This document shows, piece after piece, positions 1 through 5,721 of a stretch of DNA of 10,691 bases. The notes beneath the pieces are model-generated. The model ran no database searches. It saw nothing but the letters and a program-made list of their open reading frames with translations, and had not been told where the DNA came from. The stretch's first letter is position 1, and every line of letters starts with the position of its first letter. The position numbers and the translations under genes were made by a program. The stretch covers positions 1 to 10,691 of the forward strand of contig JASLJO010000106.1 in the NCBI GenBank assembly GCA_030152505.1, written 5' to 3'. The stretch is from Solirubrobacterales bacterium (GTDB lineage: Bacteria > Actinomycetota > Thermoleophilia > Solirubrobacterales > 70-9).

Positions 1-794
1 GCGGTTTCGACGAAGCCGGTGTCGTAGGAGGCGTAGTCGGCGACGCACTGCGCCTTCACCTTTCCTTCCTGCATCTCCTTGGCGATCAGGCCACCCTCGG
101 GGAAGTAGACGGCGGCGTAGATCACGTCCGGGTCGGTGGCGGCGAGCTTTTCGACCACGTCGGTATAGGACTTCTCGCCTGGTTGCACCTTTTCGTACGC
201 GGTCACCCTCACCCCGGCCTTTTCGAGCGATTCCTTCAGCGCGGTGGAGACCGAGACGGTGTAGTTCTGCGTCGGGTCGTAGGCGATCGCCACCCTCTTG
301 GCCCCCAGCCAGCCGGTCAACGCCTGTGAGGCGACCGGCGCGATCTGGTAGGTCATCGGCTGCAGGGTGAAGCCGAGGCCGTTGGTCGACTGGTCCGAGG
401 TGAGCCTGATTGGCGTCAGACCCGCCTTGATGTAGAGCGGCAGCGTTTCGACGCCGACGCCCGAGTTGTACGGGCCGACGACGCCGTCGAGGCCCGCGGC
501 GATCGCCGCCTTTGCCGCCTTTATCCCGGTTGCCGGGTCCGCCGCGTCGTCGATCGGCACGACTTCGACCTGTTCGCCGCGGATCCCGTCCTCGGCGTTG
601 AGCCTGGTCGCCGCAAGTTCGGCGCCCTTCAGCATCCCTTCGCCGAGCACCGACTGTTCGCCAGACAGCGGCGCCTCGAGCCCAATGCGGAACGCACCGG
701 AGTTGCCGCTGTCAGAGCTGGAGCCACCACAGCCCGAGGCCAGGGCGGAGAGGGAGATGACGAGAGCGAGGGCGATGCCGATCTTGGTTTGCAT
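1..794 (-). CDS. ABC transporter substrate-binding lipoprotein, branched-chain amino acid (LivJ) type; 3' end outside window
   Basis: Extracytoplasmic solute receptor that would deliver amino acids or related small molecules to a Liv-type ABC importer. The visible 264 residues start at an ATG (792-794) preceded by GAGAGG with 8 nt spacing. The N-terminus is a lipoprotein signal peptide: a charged MQTK start, a hydrophobic run and the lipobox LASGC, with the lipidated Cys at residue 22, then a Ser/Gly-rich linker. The mature part begins FRIGLEAPLSG and contains LKGAELAA, VVGPYNSGVG and VAIAYDPTQNYT, the typical layout of the periplasmic-binding-protein type 1 fold (Peripla_BP_6). Family members are usually near 380-400 aa, so roughly the last third is missing at the left edge. 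No permease or ATPase gene is visible here; they may lie beyond the edge. The ligand cannot be read from sequence. Divergent from the hydrolase gene at 852. Confidence 0.9.
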   Translation of the reverse strand, partial: MQTKIGIALALVISLSALASGCGGSSSDSGNSGAFRIGLEAPLSGEQSVLGEGMLKGAELAATRLNAEDGIRGEQVEVVPIDDAADPATGIKAAKAAIAAGLDGVVGPYNSGVGVETLPLYIKAGLTPIRLTSDQSTNGLGFTLQPMTYQIAPVASQALTGWLGAKRVAIAYDPTQNYTVSVSTALKESLEKAGVRVTAYEKVQPGEKSYTDVVEKLAATDPDVIYAAVYFPEGGLIAKEMQEGKVKAQCVADYASYDTGFVET

Positions 795-839
795 CGGGCG
801 ACCCTCTCACGTCCCGCGGTCAGACGCCAAGGTGCGCGC

Positions 840-845
840 TAGGGT
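840..845 (+). promoter_or_regulatory. Candidate -10 box (TAGGGT) of a leaderless hydrolase-NUDIX transcript
   Basis: TAGGGT ends 6 nt before the GTG at 852, so a transcript starting about 7 nt downstream of the box would begin at the start codon. No good -35 is visible. The AGGG inside the box, 7 nt before GTG, could instead act as a weak ribosome site on a longer transcript, so this call is tentative. Confidence 0.4.
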
Positions 846-851
846 CTCTGC

Positions 852-1781
852 GTGGAAGCGGCCAGCTTCGAAGCGCACGAGGTCGACCTGCACGGCCATC
901 GCGCGATCTACCGCGTCGCCGGTAGCGGGCCGACCGTCGTCCTGATCCACGGCATGATCAACTCCTCCCGCCACTGGCAGGCGGTGGCCGAGCGGCTGGC
1001 AGGTTCCCACCGGGTTGTGGCGCCGGACCTGATCGGGCATGGCGACTCGGCCACCCCGCGGGGTGATTACTCGCTCGGCGCGCACGCCGCCTGCATCCGC
1101 GACCTGTTGACGACGATCGGCGTCGAACGGGCGACGATCGTCGGCCACTCGCTCGGCGGGGGTGTGGCGATGCAGTTCTTCTACCAGTTCCCCCAGCGCA
1201 CCGAGAGGCTTGTGTTGATCTCCAGCGGCGGCCTCGGCCATGACGTCAGCCCGCTGCTGCGCGGCGCGGCGCTGCCGGGAGTCTCGCCGCTGTTGCGTCT
1301 CGCCGCTCAGCGGCGCCTGGTCGACGCGATCGACGCCGCCGGTGCCCGTCTGCGCTCCCGTGACAACCCGAAGGGCGTCTACCTCGAGGCGGTTGCGCGG
1401 GCGCTGCGGCCGCTGCGGGACCCGGGTTCGCGCCGGGCCTTCCTGCAGACGCTGCGGTCGGTGATCGATGTGCACGGCCAGCACGTCAGCGCCAGCGACC
1501 GGCTCTACCTGCTCGGCGACATGGCGACGCTGATCGTATGGGGGGAGCGCGATCGCACGATTCCGATCACGCACGGCCGCGCTGCCCACGAGGCGATCCC
1601 GCATTGCCGCTTCGAGACCCTGCCCCGCGCCGCCCACTTTCCCCACCTCGAAGACCCGGAGGGCCTTGCGGCGGTCCTCGCCGACTTCTTGGCGACCACC
1701 GCGCCGGTGCGGATCGACGATTCCGAATGGGCCGCGGTGATCGCGCAGCAGGCCAAGCGCCGTTTGCGCGCCGTCGCCTGA
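852..1781 (+). CDS. Alpha/beta-fold hydrolase
   Basis: A 309-residue single-domain alpha/beta hydrolase, probably cytoplasmic (no signal peptide). Visible elements in order: the oxyanion-hole HG at residues 33-34 (VVLIHGM), the conserved APDLIGHGDS segment at 58-66, the nucleophile elbow VGHSLGG with Ser100, the acid Asp234 in WGERDRTIP, and the catalytic His262 in RAAHFPHLEDP. The triad is therefore complete. The sequence resembles the lipase/esterase/C-C hydrolase branch, but the substrate cannot be assigned. The GTG start at 852 fits the N-terminal edge of the fold; a -10-like box lies just upstream. The C-terminal tail after the fold (about 285-309, IDDSEWAAVIAQQAKRR) is a basic helix absent from minimal family members. 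It ends 8 nt before the NUDIX gene, so the two are likely co-transcribed. Confidence 0.88.
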   Translation: MEAASFEAHEVDLHGHRAIYRVAGSGPTVVLIHGMINSSRHWQAVAERLAGSHRVVAPDLIGHGDSATPRGDYSLGAHAACIRDLLTTIGVERATIVGHSLGGGVAMQFFYQFPQRTERLVLISSGGLGHDVSPLLRGAALPGVSPLLRLAAQRRLVDAIDAAGARLRSRDNPKGVYLEAVARALRPLRDPGSRRAFLQTLRSVIDVHGQHVSASDRLYLLGDMATLIVWGERDRTIPITHGRAAHEAIPHCRFETLPRAAHFPHLEDPEGLAAVLADFLATTAPVRIDDSEWAAVIAQQAKRRLRAVA

Positions 1782-1789
1782 GGGTTGGC

Positions 1790-2266
1790 ATGGCCGGAAA
1801 GGAAAGCGCCGGTGTCCTGCTCTTTCACAGGACCGCTCCGCCCGAGCTGTTGCTCGTTCACCCGGGCGGTCCCTTCTGGGCGAAGAAAGACCTCGGTGCC
1901 TGGACGATTCCGAAGGGTGAACCCGATGCGGGGGAGGATCTGCGGCAGTGCGCGCTGCGCGAGCTGAGCGAGGAGCTGGGCCCGGCGACGGTGCCGCTCG
2001 ACCCTGGCGACCTGATCGAGCTCGGCTCGGTCCGCCAGAAGAGCGGCAAGCGCGTTCACGCCTGGGCGGCGGAGGCCGACTTCGATCCGGCGGCGCTCGC
2101 GAGCAACAGCTTCGAGCTGGAATGGCCGCCTCGCTCGGGGTCGCGCAGGGAGTTCCCCGAGGTCGATCGCGCCGAGTGGTTCGAGCCCGAGGAGGCCCGC
2201 CGCCGGATCCTGCCGGCCCAGGTGGCGCTGATCGACCGCCTGCTGGAAGCGCTCAGCGTCCGGTAG
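1790..2266 (+). CDS. NUDIX hydrolase (predicted NTP pyrophosphohydrolase type)
   Basis: A 158-residue NUDIX protein that would hydrolyse a nucleoside diphosphate linked to another moiety, using Mg2+ or Mn2+. The Nudix box occupies residues 43-65: GEPDAGE, a seven-residue spacer, then REL-SEELG, with all metal-binding Glu residues present. It is preceded by FWAKKDLGAWTIPKGE (residues 29-44), a signature I associate with the small COG4119-like predicted NTP pyrophosphohydrolases. The second half holds EVDRAEWF, the usual NUDIX strand before the final helix. The ATG at 1790 has AGGG 5 nt upstream; the same frame stays open far upstream into the hydrolase gene, but that extension is only a shadow. 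It sits 8 nt after the hydrolase stop, consistent with one transcript. The physiological nucleotide is unknown. A long dyad begins 13 nt after its stop. Confidence 0.92.
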   Translation: MAGKESAGVLLFHRTAPPELLLVHPGGPFWAKKDLGAWTIPKGEPDAGEDLRQCALRELSEELGPATVPLDPGDLIELGSVRQKSGKRVHAWAAEADFDPAALASNSFELEWPPRSGSRREFPEVDRAEWFEPEEARRRILPAQVALIDRLLEALSVR

Positions 2267-2278
2267 CGCCCCCACCAG

Positions 2279-2323
2279 CGTGGTAGTGGTTTGATCCGCA
2301 CAGCGGCTCAAACCTCTACCACG
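2279..2323. repeat. 45-bp near-perfect dyad: NUDIX-operon terminator or operator of the RDD gene
   Basis: Arms 2279-2299 and 2303-2323 pair at 19 of 21 positions (mismatches at 2287/2315 and 2295/2307) around a 3-nt ACA loop. It starts 13 nt after the NUDIX stop, a normal terminator position, but no T-run follows on the plus strand. It also lies directly upstream of the RDD -10 box, with its centre at 2301, about -42 from the expected start at 2343, where a regulator could bind. The structure is certain; the role is not. Confidence 0.85.
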
Positions 2324-2329
2324 GCCACC

Positions 2330-2335
2330 TATACT
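2330..2335 (+). promoter_or_regulatory. -10 box (TATACT) of the RDD gene, probably leaderless
   Basis: TATACT is close to the TATAAT consensus and ends 7 nt before the ATG at 2343, so transcription would start at or next to the start codon. No Shine-Dalgarno sequence is present upstream of this ATG. The -35 region (about 2306-2312) is poor and falls inside the right arm of the dyad, which suggests dependence on a regulator or a -35-independent promoter. Confidence 0.55.
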
Positions 2336-2342
2336 CGCCGCG

Positions 2343-3380
2343 ATGCCCGACGATCAGCCACTCTCGGTGAGATTGCTTGGCGCGGGCGTGCGCGGTGCCC
2401 GCTCGGTCGGCAGGGCGACTGGAATCGATCGTGCCGTGGAGGCTGCTGCCGAGGAGGCGATGGTCGCCGCGGTCGAAAGCGAGGCGGTCGAACGGGCGCT
2501 CTCGCGTGTGCTCAACGGGCCGCTGGTCGAAGACGCGGTGCACGGGGCGCTTGAAAGCGAGGCGGTCAAGCGGGCCCTGATCGACGCACTCGACAGCGAG
2601 ATGGTCGACGAGGTCTGGCGGCGGATGCTGGCCAGTGAGGAGACGCAACGTCTGGTCGAGCGGATCGCCGAGGCGCCGGAGATCCGCGCTGCGATCAGCG
2701 CCAAGAGCGTCGGCTTCATCGAGGACATCGGCCACACGATCGGCAACGCGACGCGGCGCCTCGACACCGTGATCGAGGGCGGCGCACGCCGGGTGACCTT
2801 CCGCAAGCGACGCACTGAGCCGACCGATCGGGCCGGAGCGTTGACGAGGGCGTTCGCCTTCGGCCTCGATCTTCTGATCGTCAACCTCGCCTTCTCCGGC
2901 CTTGCGGCGGTCCTCGCCCTGATCGGCTCCTTCTTCTCCGGCACCGGCAACGGGCTCTCAGGTCCGGCACTGGCCCTCGGCGGCGCGGTCTGGGTCGGTT
3001 TCGCCTGCCTCTACATGGTCGTCTTCTGGTCGCTTGCCGGCCAGACGCTCGGCATGCGCTTCTTCGGAATCAGGCTCGGCACCGAGGGTCGCGGCCTGCC
3101 GCCGCGAAGATCGTTCAGGCGCCTTGCCGGCCTCTTTCTCGCCGCGATCCCCTTTGGGCTCGGTTTCCTCGGCATCCTCTTCGACGAGCGCCGCCGTGGC
3201 TGGGAGGACCGCCTCGCAGGCGTCGACGTCCTCTATGAGAGCAACGAGCCGACCGGGGCGCCGTGGTCGACGCTCGACCCCTCGGAGCCACTCGCCGCCG
3301 GTGCGGCTGAGACGACGAAGGCCCCGGGAGCCCGGGGCCTTCGTCCACAGCAGGTTTCCGGGTCGCCGCTGCGCGGCTGA
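2343..3380 (+). CDS. RDD-family membrane protein with N-terminal 13-residue repeats
   Basis: A 345-residue protein. The N-terminal part (about 33-123) is soluble, acidic and helical, built from tandem 13-residue units such as SEAVERALSRVLN, SEAVKRALIDALD and SEMVDEVWRRMLA. The C-terminal part is an RDD domain: the Arg163-Arg169-Asp176 region (RAGALTRAFAFGLD), a hydrophobic segment at about 174-199, a second at 207-231, the GQTLGMRFFGIRL motif at 233-245, a third segment at 261-280, and the closing RRGWEDRLAGVDVLY at 284-298. RDD proteins are polytopic membrane proteins of mostly unknown function; some are linked to ion or amino acid transport. No operon partner is visible. The tail after residue 300 is low-complexity, and the last about 22 codons overlap a terminator-like palindrome, so the true C-terminus is doubtful (an off-frame TGA sits at 3308-3310). 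Confidence 0.85.
   Translation: MPDDQPLSVRLLGAGVRGARSVGRATGIDRAVEAAAEEAMVAAVESEAVERALSRVLNGPLVEDAVHGALESEAVKRALIDALDSEMVDEVWRRMLASEETQRLVERIAEAPEIRAAISAKSVGFIEDIGHTIGNATRRLDTVIEGGARRVTFRKRRTEPTDRAGALTRAFAFGLDLLIVNLAFSGLAAVLALIGSFFSGTGNGLSGPALALGGAVWVGFACLYMVVFWSLAGQTLGMRFFGIRLGTEGRGLPPRRSFRRLAGLFLAAIPFGLGFLGILFDERRRGWEDRLAGVDVLYESNEPTGAPWSTLDPSEPLAAGAAETTKAPGARGLRPQQVSGSPLRG
3314..3345. terminator. Perfect 15-bp palindrome, likely (bi)directional terminator
   Basis: Arms 3314-3328 and 3331-3345 are perfectly complementary with only AG between them; the core is GGCCCCGGG/CCCGGGGCC. It is very stable and lies between two converging genes. Neither strand has a T-run after it, as is common for terminators in high-GC bacteria. 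It overlaps the last codons of the RDD reading frame. Confidence 0.7.
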
Positions 3381-3385
3381 CCCGT

Positions 3386-3422
3386 TGGCGACCTACACGT
3401 CCATATGACGGGAAGGTCGCCA
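3386..3422. terminator. Second stem-loop between the converging genes
   Basis: TGGCGACCT (3386-3394) pairs with AGGTCGCCA (3414-3422). Inside, CGTC (3398-3401) pairs with GACG (3407-3410) around a CATAT loop, with a small symmetric internal loop between the two stems. It ends 10 nt before the stop of the minus-strand DUF7144-like gene. A weaker hairpin (3360-3383, GGGTC/GACCC with inner CCGC/GCGG) lies between this and the 3314-3345 palindrome and contains the RDD stop codon. Confidence 0.5.
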
Positions 3423-3431
3423 GACGTCACG

Positions 3432-3818
3432 TCAGGAGACCGGATTGCCTTCCGGTCCCTCGGCCAGCTTGTAGATGATGATGATCGCCAGGGCGAAGAT
3501 CGCCAGCGACCAGAACGGATAGGCGGGGATCGACAGCAACGCGCCGATCGCGTTGAGCGAGGCGATGAAGATACCGAACCAGCGGCCGAATTCGCCCCCG
3601 GAGAAGAGCGAGAAGGCCGCCACCAGCTCGAGCACGCCGAGAATCAGGGTGATCCAGCCCCAGGTGTGCAGGCCGCTGATGATGTAGGTGGCGTTCTCGG
3701 TGAAGAACTTCGAGTCACCGATTGCGGCGATGCCGTAGACGATGTTGAGCACACCGGCAACCAGGAGAAGAACGCCGGCGAATACCCACCAGCCGCTGAT
3801 CAGGCTGTCTTCGTTCAT
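3432..3818 (-). CDS. DUF7144-like four-helix membrane protein
   Basis: A 128-residue integral membrane protein of unknown function. Four hydrophobic segments are visible: about 9-32 (GWWVFAGVLLLVAGVLNIVYG), 50-71 after the conserved LHTWGW motif, 79-95 (GRWFGIFIASLNAIGALL), and 99-117 (YPFWSLAIFALAIIIIY). The LHTWGW, ASLNAI and PAYPFWSL motifs match what I remember of the actinobacterial DUF7144 family, whose usual length is similar. The ATG at 3818 is chosen because AAAGGG lies 6 nt upstream and because the frame upstream of it reads through promoter sequence. It is transcribed alone, with a good promoter at 3852-3880, and converges on the RDD gene. Confidence 0.87.
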   Translation of the reverse strand: MNEDSLISGWWVFAGVLLLVAGVLNIVYGIAAIGDSKFFTENATYIISGLHTWGWITLILGVLELVAAFSLFSGGEFGRWFGIFIASLNAIGALLSIPAYPFWSLAIFALAIIIIYKLAEGPEGNPVS

Positions 3819-3851
3819 GAGTAACCCTTTCGCGCTAGAGGAGCAGAGGGG

Positions 3852-3880
3852 AATGTAGGAGCAGCTTCTGACCGGATCAA
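3852..3880 (-). promoter_or_regulatory. Sigma70-type promoter of the DUF7144-like gene
   Basis: On the minus strand TTGATC (3880-3875) and TACATT (3857-3852) are separated by exactly 17 bp. Predicted transcription start is near 3845, giving a leader of about 27 nt that carries the AAAGGG ribosome site. It is the only promoter in the window with both a recognisable -35 and -10. Confidence 0.65.
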
Positions 3881-3952
3881 GTGTTTCCTGCAACGATGGC
3901 CCGTCGGTCCAAGTTCGCTTGCAGGATTTGCCTATCTGGCACCATTGCGCCG

Positions 3953-4828
3953 ATGAGTCGGGCAATGGGAACTCCAGCGCGAGCGGCGCTGCCCGCTCTG
4001 GCGGTGACCATGGTCCTCCTGGCAACGAGTGGGAGTGCGCTCGCGGCACCCCCGGTCGTCCACGAGCTAAAGACCACCGCGTCGCTCTCTCCTCAGGTGC
4101 TGCGTGTGCCCGGCCGCGGGCCGGAGCCAGGTCTCCATCATGGTGCGACGGCGGGCGCGAGCAGCCTTCGCGTCCTCAATGCCGCCGATATCGGCACCCG
4201 GACCAACGGCAAGATTCTCGGCGTGGACCCGGTTACGGGCGACTACTCGTGCTCGGGCACCGCGCTGAACACCCCCAGTCGGTCGATCGTCCTCACCGCC
4301 GGCCACTGTGTGATCGAACACGGCAAGGAGGGCAGGGAGCTCGCGTTCGTTCCCGCCTACGATCATGGTCAGCGGCCGTTCGGGACCTTCACCGCGAAGG
4401 CCGTCTACGTGATGCCGCAGTGGCGGCACGGCGAAAACCCCGACTTCGACGTTGCCGCGCTCGAGGTCCGGCCGGACCGGTTGGGCGAGCTCACCGACGT
4501 GGTCGGCGGGCGCGGTTACGCCATCTCGAAGTCGAGAATGGCCGCCTTCCAGATCTTCGGCTATCCGGCGGCGCGTGCTGGGGGAGAGGAACTGCGCAGT
4601 TGCAACGCCCACGGGCTCGGCCTCGACGGACTCACCGATCGCTTCGCCGGGCCACCCACGATGCCCGCATCCTGTGACATGGCGGCGGGCTCCAGCGGCG
4701 GTGCCTGGTTGTTCGACGGCGAATACGTCAGCGGCGTCACCAGCTACAGCTACGAGGGTCGCCCCACGCAGCTTTTCTCGCCCTACTTTGGGCCGGAAGT
4801 GGGCAGCTTCCTGCGTCAACTGCCATGA
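3953..4828 (+). CDS. Secreted trypsin/V8-like serine endopeptidase
   Basis: A 291-residue exported serine protease of the chymotrypsin fold. From the ATG at 3953 there is a signal peptide: a basic start (MSRAMGTPAR), a hydrophobic core (LPALAVTMVLLA) and an Ala-X-Ala site near residues 29-31 (SALA, then APP). Residues 33-85 look like a propeptide or linker. The triad is His118 in LTAGHC, Asp166 in NPDFDVAAL and Ser248 in AAGSSGGAW. Cys100/Cys119 flank the catalytic His region as in the family, and Cys217/Cys241 form a likely second disulfide near the active Ser. Substrate specificity is not clear. Earlier in-frame ATGs at 3881 and 3896 would put extra residues before the signal peptide and are less likely. 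The stop lies 7 nt before the dehalogenase start. No clear ribosome site was found. Confidence 0.88.
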   Translation: MSRAMGTPARAALPALAVTMVLLATSGSALAAPPVVHELKTTASLSPQVLRVPGRGPEPGLHHGATAGASSLRVLNAADIGTRTNGKILGVDPVTGDYSCSGTALNTPSRSIVLTAGHCVIEHGKEGRELAFVPAYDHGQRPFGTFTAKAVYVMPQWRHGENPDFDVAALEVRPDRLGELTDVVGGRGYAISKSRMAAFQIFGYPAARAGGEELRSCNAHGLGLDGLTDRFAGPPTMPASCDMAAGSSGGAWLFDGEYVSGVTSYSYEGRPTQLFSPYFGPEVGSFLRQLP

Positions 4829-4829
4829 T
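4824..4829 (+). promoter_or_regulatory. Weak -10-like box (CATGAT) before the dehalogenase
   Basis: CATGAT differs from TATGAT at one position and ends 6 nt before the GTG at 4836, the same geometry as the other candidate leaderless starts. It overlaps the stop codon of the protease gene. No -35 and no Shine-Dalgarno sequence are visible. Translational coupling from the protease is the alternative. Confidence 0.3.
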
Positions 4830-4835
4830 CGCGGC

Positions 4836-5711
4836 GTGAGCGTGGACGCGCTGAGAACGCCGGAAGAGAGCCTGCGGGGGCTGCCGGACTTTCCCTTTGA
4901 ATCGCACTATCGAGAGATCGATGGTCTGCGGCTCGCATATCTGGACGAGGGGGAGGGAGAGCCGGTTGTCTTCTTCCATGGCGAGCCAACCTGGTCGTTC
5001 CTCTGGCGCAAGGTGATCCCGCCGGTGCGCGACGGCGGTTACCGCTGCATCGCGCCCGACTACGCGGGCTTCGGCCGCTCCGACAAGCCCACCGACCTCG
5101 GCTGGTACAGCTACGACCGCCACGTCGAGCTGATGTCGACGCTGCTCGAGGAGCTCGATGTGCGTGACGCGACCGCGGTCGTTCACGACTGGGGCGGGCC
5201 GATCGGGCTGCGCCTCGCGGTTGAGCACCCGGAGCGCTTCTCGCGCCTGGTGATCATGGACACCGGCCCCTTCACCGGCCATCAGAAGATGAGCGAGACC
5301 TGGCTCAACTTCAGGGACTTCGTACGGGACAACGCCGATGTCCCGGTCGGTTTTCTCGTACGGGGCGGCTGTAAGAACGATCCTGGCGACGACGTGATCG
5401 CGGCCTACGAGGCGCCCTATCCCGCCCCGGAGTCGAAGGCGGGTGCCCGAGCCTTCCCGCTGATCCTGCCGACCGAGCCCGACGCGCCGGGTGCGGCTGA
5501 GGGGAAACGGGTTGCCGACGCGCTGCGCGCCGATGACCGCCCGGCGCTGATCCTCTGGGCCGACTCCGACCCGGTGCTGCCCTTTTCGGTCGGCGAACGG
5601 CTCTCGGAGCGACTCAACTACCCGGATCCGCTCCCGATCGAGAACGCCGGTCACTTTCTCCAGGAGGATGCCGGGGAGGAGATCGGCCGGATCATCGCCG
5701 AGTGGCTCTGA
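4836..5711 (+). CDS. Haloalkane dehalogenase, subfamily I (DhlA-like)
   Basis: A 291-residue cytoplasmic alpha/beta hydrolase expected to cleave carbon-halogen bonds of haloalkanes to alcohol and halide. Key residues match Xanthobacter DhlA: HGEPTWSFLWRK (48-59) instead of the HGNPTS of subfamily II, nucleophile Asp118 next to the halide-binding Trp119 in VVHDWGG, acid Asp245 in WADSDPVLP, and His273 in ENAGHFLQED. Trp156 in the cap region is a candidate for the second halide-binding Trp. The cap segment AYEAPYPAPESKAGARAFP (190-208) resembles the equivalent part of DhlA. The frame is open upstream to 4452, but only from GTG 4836 (or GTG 4842) does it avoid the protease gene. Natural substrate unknown; some relatives are annotated only as alpha/beta hydrolases. 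It converges on the phosphoesterase with 10 nt between stops. Confidence 0.87.
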   Translation: MSVDALRTPEESLRGLPDFPFESHYREIDGLRLAYLDEGEGEPVVFFHGEPTWSFLWRKVIPPVRDGGYRCIAPDYAGFGRSDKPTDLGWYSYDRHVELMSTLLEELDVRDATAVVHDWGGPIGLRLAVEHPERFSRLVIMDTGPFTGHQKMSETWLNFRDFVRDNADVPVGFLVRGGCKNDPGDDVIAAYEAPYPAPESKAGARAFPLILPTEPDAPGAAEGKRVADALRADDRPALILWADSDPVLPFSVGERLSERLNYPDPLPIENAGHFLQEDAGEEIGRIIAEWL

Positions 5712-5721
5712 GCGGGCGCGA

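Noticed and set aside
466..945. Plus-strand 159-aa open frame over the transporter gene
   Set aside because: Ser/Ala/Pro-rich antisense shadow of the substrate-binding lipoprotein, which has a clear lipobox and family motifs on the other strand.
807..2311. Two long minus-strand open frames (807-1646 and 1505-2311)
   Set aside because: Arg/Asp/Gln-rich antisense shadows; the plus-strand hydrolase triad and Nudix box are intact and explain the region.
3881..3952. Earlier start for the protease (ATG 3881 or 3896)
   Set aside because: It would add 19-24 residues, including two Cys, before the signal peptide. 3881 also touches the -35 of the divergent promoter. ATG 3953 gives a normal signal peptide.
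4067..4819. Minus-strand 250-aa frame opposite the protease
   Set aside because: Antisense shadow with no recognisable motif; the plus-strand frame has a full catalytic triad and paired cysteines.
4452..4835. Extension of the dehalogenase frame upstream into the protease gene
   Set aside because: The extension is Arg/Ser/Pro-rich without motifs and overlaps the protease active-site Ser region; the dehalogenase fold starts after 4836.
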